Assembly: GCA_963707275.1 (NCBI GenBank)
Contig: CAVPPH010000010.1
Location: 186,001-250,000 of the forward strand
Direction of reading: 5' to 3'
DNA from: JACKBK01 sp963707275
GTDB lineage: Bacteria; Chloroflexota; Anaerolineae; JAAEKA01
DNA length: 64,000 nucleotides
Positions 8,742 through 19,140 of this stretch are shown piece by piece. The notes under the pieces were generated by a model. The model ran no database searches, was not told the DNA's origin, and worked only from the letters and a program-made list of their open reading frames with translations. Numbering within the stretch: the first letter of the stretch is position 1; each line of letters begins with the position of its first letter. The translations under genes and the position numbers were made by a program.

Positions 8742-10254
8742 TCATACTAACGGTTTGGATGCAACCAGCCTGCCATACAACGCCTGCTGGCGGCCGATCG
8801 CCTGCCGATAAACGTCGAACCGTGCAGCGTCTGGCTGTACCGTGTCGCCGAGAAAATCTGGTGCAACGGCGATGTCCGGCAGCGCGCCCAGCGCCTCCAG
8901 CGCCAGCAAAGCCGCGCCCCTGGCCGAGGCTTCCGGCACGGCTGAGTGGGTCAGCGGCCGGCCCAGCGCGTCGGCCACGATTTGCAGCCAGGCAGGCGAG
9001 CTGGCCAGCGCGCCGCCGCTGACCACGATCTGCGGCTCGCCGGGCAGCAGGCTGCGCAAGTCGTCGTACACCAGCGCGATGCGGTAGGCCACGGCTTCCA
9101 GGCTGGCGCGCACGATGTCCACGGGCCGCGTGGCCAGCGAGACGCCATGGATCGTCGCGCGTGCGTGGCCGGCCCAACCGGGAGCTCGCTCACCGGCCAG
9201 GAAGGGCAGCACAGTCAAGCCGTGTCCGTCGGGTGCATTGCCGGCCAGCGCCGCCTCGACCTGCTCCGGCTCGGCCAGTTCCAGCGTCTCACGCAGCCAG
9301 GCGTAGACGTTGCCGCCCTCGGTCAGCGCGCCGCCGGGCAGCGAGCGCCGCTCATCGACCCGGTAGCTCCACAGGCCGGCAGGCAGGTGAGCAAAATCCT
9401 GGTCAGTCACCGCCCGCAACGCGGTGGAGGTGCCCATGGTCAGCGCGACCCGGCCCGGTGACGCGCAGCCGCTGCCGATGTTGGCCGCCGCGCCGTCGCC
9501 GATCAGCGGGAACCAGGGAACGGCAGCGAGGGCAGGCCAGCGCTCTGCAATCGCGGGGATCAAGCCCTGCCGCGGCGAGGCGAAGCTGGTCAGACACGGC
9601 AGGCGGTCGGGTGTCAACCCAAGCGCCGCCAGCAGGTCAGCGTCCCAGTCGAGACGCTGCCGGTCCAGCAGGCCGCTCCACGAGGCGACCGAATGGCTGG
9701 TGCCACCCGCTGCGAAAAGCTGCGTCTCCATGTACTCGCCCAGCGACACCCAACGCGCGACGCGTTGAAACTCCTCTGACCGCGCCCGCCGCAGCCAGTG
9801 TAACTGCGCCGTTCCGTAGCTGGGATGAAAGCGAACTCCCGGTGCGCTGGTGGAAGGTCTCTTCGTCCAGCTCGCGTTTGAGCAGTTCAGCGTCCTGCGC
9901 GGCGCGCGTGTCGGCGTAGGTGATCAACAGCGTGCTGGCCCGCCCGGCTTCGTCCACGCCCAGCATGTTGCCGACGAACGAGCAGCCAGCCACCGCTGCG
10001 ATGCTGGCAGCCAGTGGACCAGCCAACGCCAGCGTCTCGTCGATGCACTGGAAGGTCAGGCGGATCACCTCGTCGGCGTCAGCCACGGCTGCGCCGGATG
10101 AATTGGTGTGCAAGGCGTGCGCACGCCTTGCATGAATGCCATCAACCGTCCTGCCCGCCGCATCGAACAGCGAGGCGCGCACGGAGGAACTGCCGATGTC
10201 CAGAGCGAGGATCAGCGGCGGTTCAGCGTGTTGAGGGGAGACGATGGGTTGCAT
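8742..10254 (-). CDS. FGGY-family carbohydrate kinase, gluconokinase-like (frameshifted)
   Basis: The ATP-dependent FGGY kinase begins at ATG 10254 with ILALDIGSSSVRASLFDAAG (phosphate-1 motif). It continues through ITYADTRAAQDAELL to FHQRTG, where one indel near 9810 moves it to the frame holding VSLGEYMETQLFAAGG, FPLIGDGAAANIGSG and LTMGTSTALRAV. The C-terminus has IVVSGGALASSPAWLQIVAD (adenosine site) and a last Ala-rich helix. The length of about 500 residues is normal. In FGGY terms it is closest, from memory, to gluconate kinases rather than glycerol or xylulose kinases. It directly follows the LarA-like gene, which suggests D-gluconate (or mannonate) as substrate. Confidence 0.8.
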
Positions 10255-10335
10255 GAGAAGGGTACTCAGGGAAAGGAGGGAAACAAGGGAAACCAACGCC
10301 GATCAACCGTTCATTCTCCGTTCACTGCTTACTGA
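10255..10335. repeat. Word-repeat spacer between kinase and larA-like gene
   Basis: On the plus strand AGGGAAAGGAGGGAAACAAGG is followed by AACCGTTCATTCTCC and TTACTGATCACTGGTTACC. The first is the purine complement of the TTCCCT family seen at 1269-1311 and 12490-12603; the second is the ACTGATCACTG family. The repeat words run on to about 10355, so they also encode the last residues (SVNGNQ) of the LarA-like protein. Confidence 0.65.
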
Positions 10336-11612
10336 TCACTGGTTACCGTTTACTGACCCGCGCAGCCGGTACAGCATTTCGCCAGCGTGCGGAACCAGCA
10401 ACACGCCCTCATCCTCGCGATCGGCGAATTGGGCCGGGTCGATGGTGGCGGGGTCGCGGTAGCCGAGGTTGACCAGCTCGCAGCGCTCACGCGGGATTCC
10501 GGTGGCCAGCGTCACCTGGATGCGCGGGCTTTCGACGTCCGTCGCCGCGTCGTAGTCGCCGATGCCGCGCAGGTGTGTCGAGTGCGCCAGCACGCCCCAC
10601 GGGATAATCACCGAAACGCTCCCACTGCTTGACGAAGTAGTCGCGCACATGGTAGCCCACTTCGTCGATGATCGCACCGTGAGTGTAGCTGATCTCGTCG
10701 ATGTGCGGCGCGTAGATGATCACCTCGCCGCCGTCCGCGACCACCGGCTCCAACTTGTACATCCCCTTGGCCGCGGTCCAGATGTCGTCGTACATCTCCG
10801 GCATCACCGACAGCACCTGACGGAACGGCTTCTCAACGTAGATCACATGGACCTGGGCGGAAAGGGCTGATGCCGCCTCCCACGACTCCTGCGGCGTGCC
10901 GACGTACAGCCCGGCCAGATCGTGGCCCTTGACCACCGGGCTGACGCACAGCTTGGGCACGTCGATCATGGCCGCCGCCCGGTCGATGACTGCCCGCACC
11001 GGTGTGTAGCCGGCGCCGATGATCTCGTAGCTGGTGATCAGCGCGCCCAGCCAGTGGGTGAAGTTGATCACCTCCGGCCCGCTGATGCCGGGGAAGAAGT
11101 ATTTGTTGCCGCCGGAGAAACCAACCACCTCGTGGGGAAAGACCGGACCGCAGACGATGAGTTGGTCGTAGTCGAAAACCAGCTTGTTGACCGTCACCGG
11201 CACATCCATGCTCAAGCAGGCCGCGGCTGAGTTGCTCGATCTCAGCCGCCGGAATGACGCCCAGTGTGCGGAAGGTGGCCGGGTCTTCCCAGTGATGGTT
11301 GAAAACGCGCACCGAGGCATAGCGGCCAGCCATCTCCTCAGCCGTCGTTCCCAGCCGCCGCTGGATCGCCTCGTCTGACATCGGCTGATGCGTCCCCAGC
11401 GCGATCAGCACGTCCAGCGCAGCGACGCGCGCCGCCAGCAGTTCGTGCAGCAGGCGAAACAGCACGTCGATGGGGCCGCTGCGCGTGCCGTCGGGAACGA
11501 TGAGCAGCACGCGCTGGCCGTCCAGCGGCTGCGCGGCCAGCGCGTCAGCCAGAATAGTGCGCGCCTCCGCCTCGGTCAGCGTGCGATCCGTGTAACCTTT
11601 TCCTGTGACCAT
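10336..11612 (-). CDS. LarA-superfamily nickel-pincer racemase/epimerase (frameshifted)
   Basis: The protein carries the LarA signature set: PDGTRSGP, then GTHQPMSDE (catalytic His region), then FPHEVVGFSGGNKYFFPG with the second His and the lysine that carries the Ni-pincer cofactor in LarA, and NFTHW with a metal His. Start is taken as ATG 11612, preceded by GGAG, rather than TTG 11630. Two indels, near 11220 and 10615, split it. Members racemise lactate or other 2-hydroxy acids, and some epimerise aldonates such as D-gluconate at C2. Here it sits between a mannonate-type SDR and a gluconokinase-like gene. The cofactor genes larB, larC and larE are not in the window. Confidence 0.8.
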
Positions 11613-11645
11613 GGGGTTGCTCCAGTTCAATTCACTTGATAGATT

Positions 11646-12489
11646 CTACACACCACTATACGCCGAGAATCCACCATCCACGGGCAGCACGATGCCGGTG
11701 ACGAAGGCGGCCATGGGCGAGAGCAGCCACAGCGCAGCGCCCAGCAGGTCGATGGGGTCACCGAATCGTCCCATGGGCGTGTGATCGAGGATGGTCTGCC
11801 CGCGCGCGGTCAGATCGCCGGTGTCGCGGTCGGTGAGCAGGAAACGGTTCTGCTCGGTGAGGAAGAAGCCGGGCGCAAGCGCGTTGACGCGGATGTACGG
11901 CGAGTATTCCTGCGCCATGTGCACCGCCAGCCACTGGGTGAAATTGCTGACACCGGCCTTGGCGGCTGAGTAGGCCGGAATGCGCGTCAACGGCCGGAAG
12001 GCGTTCATCGACGAGATGTTGAGGATCACGCCATCCTTCTGCTCTGCCATGGTCTTGCCGAAGATCTGGCTGGGCAGAATCGTGCCTAAGATATTGAGGT
12101 CGAAGACGAAGCGCAGGGCGTCGTCAGGCAGATCGAAGAAGGAGCGGTCAACGCCAGTGGTAGCCTGCGGTTTGTTGCCGCCGGCGCCGTTGATTCAGCG
12201 CGTCGATGGCGCCAAACTCGCGGCGGATCGTCTCCTCGGCCTGCAGCAAGGTATCGCGCTGCAAGACGTCGCCGTAGACCACGACGGCGCGCGCTGTGAC
12301 ATCTTCCATCATCTCGATGCGATGGATGACCTGCTCAGCCAGCCGCACATCGCGATCGAGGATGACCACGTTGGCGTTACAGCCCACCAGCGCGCAAGAC
12401 ATCTCGCCCCCCAGCACGCCCGCGCCGCCTGTAATGACCACCGTCTTGCCGGTCATGTCGTAAGATTTGGTTAGTTCTTGTAGGTCCAT
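11646..12489 (-). CDS. SDR oxidoreductase, probable D-mannonate (fructuronate) oxidoreductase
   Basis: A short-chain dehydrogenase of about 280 residues. The Rossmann motif TGGAGVLGGEM lies near residue 18, the catalytic triad region is ILNISSMNAF followed by YSAAKAG (YxxxK), and the C-terminus reads VTGIVLPVDGGFSAYSG. The start ATG is at 12489. The NAG motif region is broken by an indel near 12190: the frame-corrected sequence gives an NGAGGN-type motif. The family is often next to uxaC and annotated as mannonate oxidoreductase, reducing fructuronate to D-mannonate with NAD(P)H. It is 33 bases upstream of the LarA-like gene on the same strand. Confidence 0.75.
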
Positions 12490-12603
12490 GGGATATTTCC
12501 TCGAGAGGGGGAAAGAGGGAAAAGAAGGAAAGGAGGGAAATCGGAGGGTGCAAAGTATCCATGTTTCCCTCTTTTCCCTTCTTTCCCTGGTTTCCCTCAT
12601 TTC
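12490..12603. repeat. TTCCCT/AGGGAA word-repeat spacer
   Basis: A purine run (GAGGGGGAAAGAGGGAAAAG and similar) from about 12502 to 12545 is followed by a pyrimidine run of TTCCCTCTTTTCCCTTC words to 12603. The two halves are complementary, so the transcript could fold into a long imperfect hairpin. It lies between uxaE and the SDR gene, both on the minus strand, and may affect mRNA stability or expression. Confidence 0.65.
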
Positions 12604-14040
12604 CCCTCTGCAAACGCCGCCAGGTGTCGGTCGAAGTGCGCCTCGATGGCAGCGTAGTGAGCGTCTTCGTTGGCGCGCAGCGTTGACTTGATCTCTGTCC
12701 CGTAGCGCGCCAGCGCCGAGCCAAAGGTGACGTGCAGCATTTCGCGCGCGTCGAACTGGTCCAGCACAGCGGGCAGTTGATCGTCAGCCAGCCTGCCAGG
12801 CTGTGGCGCACGCGCCGGCTGGGCGGAGACGTGATAGGTTCTGCGATCCTCGTCGTAGCGATCGAATGCCAGCCCGTAGATCTCGCGGAACAGCGCGGGA
12901 TCGACCTGGGCAATCGCGCGCAGCGCTTCCAGATAGCTGGTGCCGGCCGTCTTCAGATGCACGACGTCGGCGCGTCTCCTCGACGGCGATGGGATAGACG
13001 CTGAACTTGTCCGACCCGCTGTGCAGGCTCAGTTTGTACGGCCCAAAGGCGCGTGCGATGGCCGCGTGGCCGGCCAGATCAGCCCGCAGCGCGTCCAGGT
13101 CGCCGATGTAATCGACGCCCTTTTCGAAGTTGCCGACATAGCGCGGCGCCAGGCTGACCCAATGCACGCCCAGCCGGCGCATCTCACTGACGATGTAGAG
13201 GTGCTCCAGATGCGAGGTCGGCGTGGCAGTTTCGTCGACCGAGACCTCCAGTTCCCAGGGACGATCAAGCACGCTGTCCAGGTGGCGATACATGCGCGCC
13301 GCGTGCGTGACTGCCCGGCCGTATTTCGCTGCGGCTCGCAGCAGGCTTTCCTCGTCAAACTGCAACTGGCGATCCTCCAGGTCGAAGGCCGATCCCAGAA
13401 AACGAGCCCGCAGGTCTGCTGGCGAGCTGTCCAGATCGGTCCACGGCAGCGCGGCGAACTTGCGCTCCAGATCGGCCATGGACGCGGTGTGCGCTTCGTC
13501 GTCCACATGGTCGCCGGGATCGACGGTGAAGAAAGTGTAGCCGGCCGCCGCAGTGACATCCGCATCGGCGGTAGTCTTCAGATGATCGGCGTCGGCGCCG
13601 AAGCCGTCGCGCCAGCCCTCCTGGAAGACGCCCCACATCGCGTCGTCCATCACTTCCTGAGGCGTGCGGCCAGTGCGGGCGTTCTCGCGGATGCTCTGCT
13701 GTGCAAGGATGGGCGCAACCCCCCTGGCTTTGCGAATTGAGCGAATGTGTCCCGGCGTAGCCAGTCCGAGCCGGTCGCCACAGCCCGCTGAGACCTGCAA
13801 GCCCAGCGGCCGGGCTTGCAGCCAAGGCAGCACAGCCCGCAAGGCAGCCGCGTTGCCGGCCGTCAGCGGGCACAGCAGCAGATCGCCCTGTCGCTCGCCC
13901 TCGAACCCGGCGGAATTGCCGAGGATGCCGAGGTGCTTGTCGTCAGAACCCTCAGCGCGCAGCAGAAAGTAGGTGACACCGTCCACGGTTGCCGTCGAGT
14001 TTGGATAAATCGATTGGCTCAAAAGAGCTGTCACGTTCAT
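12597..14040 (-). CDS. uxaE: Tagaturonate epimerase family protein (UxaE-like), frameshifted
   Basis: A protein of about 480 residues from ATG 14040 (MNVTALLSQSIYPNS). Conserved stretches include TAGNAAALRAVLPWLQ, FFTVDPGDHVDDEA, ELEVSVDETATPTSHLEH, VHWVSLAPRYVGNFEKG and YKLSLHSGSDKFSVYP, which I recognise as the tagaturonate epimerase (UxaE) family. The reaction interconverts D-tagaturonate and D-fructuronate and so joins galacturonate to the glucuronate branch. One indel near 12972 separates the main part from the last 120 residues (MHLKTAGTSYLEALRAIA onward). The neighbours uxaC and the SDR support the assignment. Confidence 0.8.
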
Positions 14041-14099
14041 GTCTGTTTCCTTTTTGTTGGTTGTCGTGGAGTGGGAAAGTCGCGTGTCAGTGCGAGCTC

Positions 14100-15536
14100 T
14101 CATCCCAGCCGATACGCCCGCTTCGCCAGCCCGTAGGCCAGGTCGTGGATCATCGCGTGTCCGTCTTCCTCATCCACGACGCCGCGCACTTGCAAGCCCG
14201 CGACCCAGTTTGCACACGCTCGTCGCCACAGATCGTGGCGGGCCGGGATCGACGGGTAGGCGCGGGTGTCGTCGTTGAATCCGGCGAGATTCTGCAGCCC
14301 CGCCGTCTCGGTCACCTGATCCAGATAGCGGGCAATGCCGTTCAGGCTGTCGTGAAACCACCAGGGCGGGCCGAGGCGCAGGGCAGGATAGTGGCCGGCC
14401 AGCGGCGCCAACTCGCGGGCATAGGTCGTCTCGTCCAGTGTGAACAGGATCAGCGTCAGCCGCGGGTCGTTGCCGAAGTTGGCAAGCAGCGACCGCAGAC
14501 CATGCACGAAGTCGCTGGTCTGGGGAATGTCACATCCCTTGTCCGGGCCAAAGCGTTGGTAGATCACCTCGTTGTGGTTGCGCACCGACCCGACGTGCAG
14601 TTGCATCACCAGCCCGTCCTCGACGCTCATGCGCGCCATTTCCATCAGCATGTGGGCGGTGAAGCGGCGGGCATCGTACGCTGTGTCGTCGCCAGCCAGG
14701 GCACGCGCGAAAACAGCTTTCGCTTCGCTATCGGTAAGATGCGCCGCGAAGGCGTCACGGCTGCGTGATCGGTGGCAGTCGCTCCCATTTGCTTGAAAAA
14801 CGCTCGCCGCTGCTCCAGCGCCTCGATGAACGTCGCATACGACACGACATCGATGCCGCTCACCTCGCTCAGCCGGTCGATGTTGGCCCGCCAGCCAGCC
14901 GCGTCCAGGTTGACCACTGCGTCGGGGCGAAACGTGGGACGGATGTCGCCATGCCAGCCCGAGTCGCGGATCGCCTGGTGATGTTCCAGGGTGTCGGTTG
15001 CCGCGTCGGTGGTACACAGCACTTCGATGTTGAAGCGGTCGAACAGCGCGCGCGGCTGAAACTCCGGCCGCGCCAGGCAATCCTCGATCTGGTCGTAGAT
15101 CGCCTGCGCCGTATCGCCGTTCAGCTTCTCTCGTACGCCGAACAGCTCCACCAACTCGGCTGCCAGCCAGACGCCGCTGGGCGTGCCGCGGAAGAGATGG
15201 AAGTTGTCGGCAAAGAGTTGCCAAATCTTGCGATGATCGGTTTCCACCGCGCCGCCGTCGAGGCGCGGCACACCCAGCGCCTCCAGCGGAATGCCCTGCG
15301 AGTAGAGCATCCGTGTCACGTAGTGATCGGGGATGATCAGCAGTTCAGCCGGGCTGCCGAAGCGGTAATCGCGGGTCGCTGAACAGCCGCGGGTCCACGT
15401 GGCCGTGTGGACAGATCAACGGCAGGCCGGCCACGCTGTCGTACAGCGCGCGCGCGGCGCGACGTTGCGCCGGGTCTGGATCGAAGAATCGATCAGGATC
15501 GAGCGTCCATGGTTTTGGTATCACAATATGCTCCAA
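14100..15536 (-). CDS. uxaC: Uronate isomerase (frameshifted)
   Basis: This is the amidohydrolase-like uronate isomerase that converts D-glucuronate to D-fructuronate and D-galacturonate to D-tagaturonate. Visible features are LICPHGHVDPRLF near the N-terminus (metal His pair), DRFNIEVLCTTDAATD, then VMQLHVGSVRNHNEV and TLILFTLDETTYARELAPL, and the C-terminal YPSIPARHDLWRRACANWV. The length of about 478 residues is usual. Indels near 15375 and 14760 split it into three frames. The most upstream in-frame start is TTG 15536, with GTG 15524 also possible. It lies 5 bases after the stop of the upstream URO-D-like gene. Confidence 0.88.
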
Positions 15537-15541
15537 TCAGA

Positions 15542-16597
15542 TCACGCTCCGGCTCTCCGGTAGCGTTCCACCACCTCGAACATCGCGAAGATGTTGTCGT
15601 CGGGTGTGCCGTAATCCATGTTGATGCAGCAGATTCCGCAGCGTTCCGGCGCGCCGGCATCCTGCAGCAGCATCTCGGTGTCCGCGGCGATCTCCTGCGG
15701 CGTGCAGCGCAGCATACGCATTGGGCTGAGCCGCAGGTTGAGAAAGGTCTCCGGCAAGGCAGCAGCCACCGCCCTCACGTCCGATCCCCAGCCCACGTCC
15801 ACCATGACCGGATCGAGTTCGGCGTAGGCCGTCGGCTACCTTGTGCAGGTTGGCTCCGCAGTGGTGGATGCCAAAGGGCTGGATGCGCTGTGCCATCGCC
15901 TGCTCCACGGGCAGGTGCAGTTGGCGGTAGCTGGCCGGTGAGATCATCTGCACCGAGCAGTTGGCGTGGTAGAACATACGCCGGTCGACATGCTCCACCA
16001 TGCGGTTGACACTGATTGAACAACTGCCGGTCCGCTCGCGCACAGCCAGCGCCACGTCCACGATCAGCTCGCCGATGATGTCCAGAAAGCGCCGCACCCG
16101 CTCTGGCGCCAGGTAGAAGTCGGCGAACAGGTCCTGGCCGTAGAAGTGATAGGCTGCGTTGAGCACGCCGTCGGTATTCAGGTCGCCGATCACGTAGCCA
16201 TACTCCGCCTCCAGCGCGTCCATCTGCGTCAGCAGCTCGCGCATCGGCCACGACGTGCGGAAATCCGGCTTCTCGAAGGCGTCGATCTCCTGCGCAGTCA
16301 CGGTCCGCGGCAGCGGCTGCGGCGCGGCGTCGGGCGCGAAACGGATCTCCGCGCCCAGCAGCGCCGGGATGACAAAGCCGCCGGCCACGTGCAGCGAGCC
16401 GATGACCGGCCGCGGCTGCGGGTCTTCCTCGCCCAGTCCCAGGTCACGGTAGCGCTGCCACAGCACGCGCCGCATGGTCACGTCGTCGCGGATGCGCGTT
16501 GCCGGGTCCAGTAAAACGGCTGGTCGAAGCTGATGCCGGCGGTTTCGTGCCACCAGTTGGGGTTGAAGACCAGCTCGACGGGTAGTAATGGTTGCAT
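15542..16597 (-). CDS. URO-D-like (uroporphyrinogen decarboxylase/corrinoid methyltransferase superfamily) protein 1, frameshifted
   Basis: Frame-corrected, this is about 352 residues, starting at ATG 16597 (MQPLLPVELVFNPNWW). Indels near 16515 and 15820 split it. Superfamily features include VIGDLNTDGVLNAAYH, a strand-helix FGIHHCGANLHKVAD (possible zinc ligand His-Cys) and the terminal GICCINMDYGTPDDN. The HemE active-site segment with MRQAGR is absent, so it is not a haem enzyme. Homologues include methylcobalamin:CoM methyltransferases. In sugar clusters of this kind its function is not established. It is one of three members in the window. Confidence 0.7.
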
Positions 16598-16615
16598 GTT
16601 GGTTGTGTTTCGGCC

Positions 16616-16735
16616 TCTCCTGCTCCGTACTCCGTACTCGCTACTCGTACTCTTCCTCGTACTCGTACTCGAAAAATCCCCGACGAGTACGAGTGACAGA
16701 GTAGGAGGACGAGTACGAGTACGGATACCGGAGTC
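16616..16735. repeat. GTACTC hairpin element, copy 1
   Basis: A run of TACTCGTACTC words (to about 16672) is followed by a short core CGAAAAATCCCCGACG and then the complementary run GAGTACGAGT (to about 16733). The whole unit can fold into a long imperfect stem with the core as its loop. It fills the spacer between an epimerase gene and URO-D-like gene 1, both on the minus strand. Three related units lie at 22624-22716, 41162-41272 and 42170-42240. Confidence 0.75.
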
Positions 16736-16736
16736 G

Positions 16737-17726
16737 TCACGGCCAGATCGACCGGTAGGCTGCGATTACCCGATCCATCAGCGCGTCGACGTACGGGTCC
16801 ACCTTCTGCCGCGCCGGGTCGGCTTCGTGCCAGGCGACGATTTCGTGAGCGCCCCAGCCGAAGGGGATCGTGCAGGCGAAGCCGGGCGCCAGCCGCTTGA
16901 TCTTGCTGTTGTCGAAGATCATGCTGTGGCTCTTGTCGCCCAGCAGCCCCTCGCCGTGCAGCGGATCGAAGGCGTTGATCAGCTCGCTGGGCACGTGGAC
17001 CAGATCGGCTGTCACGCCCAGCGCGGCCGCCATGGTTTCGTAGATCTGGTTCCACGAAAGCCACTCGTCCGAGGTGATGTGGAATGCCTCGCCCAGCGCG
17101 CGCGGGTTGCCCAGCAGCGGCACGAAGCCTTTGGCAAAGTCACGGTGATGGGTCAACGTCCAGAGCGACGTACCGTCGCCGTGAACCATCACCGGCTTGC
17201 CGTCCTTCATGCGCTGCAAGATGGTGTAGCCGCCCATCAGCGGCATCTTGGTCGCGTCGTAGGTGTGCGACGGCCGCACGATGGTCATCGGGAACTTCTC
17301 GTCGCGGTAGGCACGCACCAGCAGTTCCTCGCAGGCGATCTTGTTGCGCGAGTACTGCCAGAACGGGTTGTCCAGCAGCGTCGACTCGGTGACCGGCAGG
17401 CTGGCAGGCGGAGTCTGGTAGACCGACGCGGAACTGATGAACACATACTGGCCGGTGCGGCCGCGGAACAGGTCGATGTCTGCTTGAACGTGATCCGGCG
17501 TGAAGGCGATCCAGTCCACCACCGCGTCGAAGGTGTGACCGGCCAGCGCCGCTTCGGCGCTGGCGCGGTCGCGGATGTCGCCGAACAGCACGGTCGCGCC
17601 GATGGGCGCGGGCCGGTCGACCGTCTGGCCGCGGTTCAGCAGGTACAGGTCGATGCCCTGCCGGACTGCCAGTTCGCTGCACGCGGAGCTGATCACGCCC
17701 GTGCCGCCGATAAACAGTACTTTCAT
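16737..17726 (-). CDS. NAD-dependent epimerase/dehydratase family protein (extended SDR)
   Basis: An intact protein of 329 residues. The N-terminal nucleotide motif is FIGGTGVISSACSELAV, followed by DWIAFTPDHVQ and VFISSASVY. The catalytic YxxxK is YSRNK near residue 126. The segment VRPSHTYD is typical of the extended SDR group that contains UDP-sugar epimerases and a plant-like 'isoflavone reductase/epimerase' branch. The substrate is unknown; the neighbours point to a sugar or sugar acid. It lies between the two URO-D-like genes. Confidence 0.82.
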   Translation of the reverse strand: MKVLFIGGTGVISSACSELAVRQGIDLYLLNRGQTVDRPAPIGATVLFGDIRDRASAEAALAGHTFDAVVDWIAFTPDHVQADIDLFRGRTGQYVFISSASVYQTPPASLPVTESTLLDNPFWQYSRNKIACEELLVRAYRDEKFPMTIVRPSHTYDATKMPLMGGYTILQRMKDGKPVMVHGDGTSLWTLTHHRDFAKGFVPLLGNPRALGEAFHITSDEWLSWNQIYETMAAALGVTADLVHVPSELINAFDPLHGEGLLGDKSHSMIFDNSKIKRLAPGFACTIPFGWGAHEIVAWHEADPARQKVDPYVDALMDRVIAAYRSIWP

Positions 17727-17746
17727 TTCGGTTGCCTTTCAACGTC

Positions 17747-17832
17747 GTCAGGTGCCAGGCACTTGGTTTTCTTCCAACTGGCGCAACAGCCTTTGAAGGG
17801 CGCGTCGGTCAGTCAAAGTGCCAGGCACCAGA
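17747..17832. repeat. GTGCCAGGCAC repeat pair
   Basis: GGTGCCAGGCACTTGG near 17751 and AAAGTGCCAGGCACCAG near 17815 are nearly perfect palindromes and nearly inverted copies of each other, about 50 bases apart. They flank AT-rich sequence between codirectional genes. They may form a stem downstream of URO-D-like gene 2 or be a repeat of the widespread GTGCCTGGCAC type. Confidence 0.6.
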
Positions 17833-18979
17833 TCAGGAGTACTCTCGCAATGCCTCGACCATCGCCAGGATGTTCTCCGGCGGGACGTCGGCCTGAATGT
17901 TGTGGATCGTGTTAAAGACGTAGCCACCGCCGGCCGCCAGCGCCTCGACGTTGCGGCGCACGTCGTCTTTGACTTCCTGCGGCGTGCCGGTGGGCAGCAC
18001 GCCCTGCGTGTCCACCCCACCGCCCCAGAAGACCAGGTCGCGCCCGAAGTCGCGCTTCAGCGCGGCCGGCTCCATGCCTGTCGCACGGATGTGAATCGGG
18101 TTCAGGATCTGCACGCCGATCTCGATGAAGTCGGGGATCAGCGGACGCACATTGCCGTCGGAGTGGAAGAAGCGTTTGGCGTGCGGCGCAAGGCGCGCCT
18201 GAAGCTCGAACACCTGCTGCACGCGCGGCTTGAGCTGCTTGCGGAACATGCGCGGCGAGATGATCTGCGACACCTGCGAGCCGTAGTCGTCGGCGTAGGT
18301 CACTACGTCCACCAGGTCGCCCAGTTCCGTCAGCGCGGTCTGCCAGTAGGCCAGCTTCAGCTCCAGCAGCTTGTCGAACAGTGTGCCGGCCACCTCCGGT
18401 TTCAGCGCCATCAGCACCAGCAGGTTTTCCATGCCGACGACCCGCTGCGCGAACTCGAAGATGCCGGCGAAGGAATCCTTGAGCACCACCGCGTAGCCGG
18501 CCGCTCGGTACTGCTCAGCCTGCTCGCGCAGCCCGGCCAGACGCCACGCGGCGCCCGTGTCCGGCCACGGCAGGCGCTCGATGTCCTGCACGCTCACGTC
18601 ATCTTGCGGCAGCGGCACCTGCCAGATGCTGAAATACAGCCCCTCGTCCTTCGGCTGGCGATGGGTGATGCCCCACTCGTCGCGGTACAGCCAGTAGTCG
18701 TCGCCGTCCTCCGTGACGACGCCGTGGTTGTGGCTGTTGAGCGGAAAGAGGCCGCGGGTGTCCACGCCCAGCGCCTTGCAACAGGTCGTCATCGGGCAGG
18801 GCAAGCTGCTGGATCGTGTCGCAGAGGACCGGCTCAACAGCCGGCAGGTCCAGCGCTTCACGCAGCGCGCGGTAGGCGACCACATGGATGCCGGTGACCT
18901 GTGTGCTGCCGAGGTCGAAGGGAATGCGATCCGGCTCGCGGTGATCGAGAGCGGTGAGAATACGGGTTCGGGAGTTCAT
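17833..18979 (-). CDS. URO-D-like protein 2 (frameshifted)
   Basis: Starts at ATG 18979 with MNSRTRILTALDHREPDRIP, the usual opening of the URO-D/methyltransferase superfamily. One indel near 18780 separates this from the main frame. That frame holds GLYFSIWQVPLPQDD, DVVTYADDYGSQVSQIISP, KRFFHSDGNVRPLIPDFIE (His-Ser-Asp-Gly motif common in MtaA-like members) and ILNPIHIRATGM. The C-terminus reads GYVFNTIHNIQADVPPENI. It is about 380 residues long. As in copy 1, the HemE arginine motif is lacking. A methyl transfer or demethylation role is possible but untested. Confidence 0.75.
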
Positions 18980-19110
18980 GGGAATGGTGAATGGTGAATA
19001 GTTAGTACATCGTAAGCTGACTTCTCATGAGTCATTGCGAGCTGCTGCGGCGAAGCAATCCCTCTGAACCACCGGAAAGATTGCTTCGCAAAGCCTCGCA
19101 ATGACAAATA
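18980..19110. repeat. GGTGAATGG words and CATTGCGAG inverted repeat
   Basis: Immediately upstream of URO-D-like gene 2, ATGGTGAATGGTGAATAG is a tandem-word motif related to CCATTCACC at 40565-40590. From 19031 to 19105 lies a larger inverted repeat: CATTGCGAGCTGCTGC and GGCGAAGCAATC on one side, GATTGCTTCGCAAAG and CTCGCAATGAC on the other. This CATTGCGAG type of repeat occurs in many unrelated bacterial genomes. No gene is seen in this spacer. Confidence 0.75.
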
Positions 19111-19140
19111 ACTTTCGTGGTTTCTTTGTTTTCAGAGTGG

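Noticed and set aside
15542..16597. hemE (uroporphyrinogen decarboxylase) for haem synthesis
   Set aside because: All three URO-D-like proteins lack the HemE substrate-binding motif with MRQAGR and lie in sugar clusters, not with haem genes.
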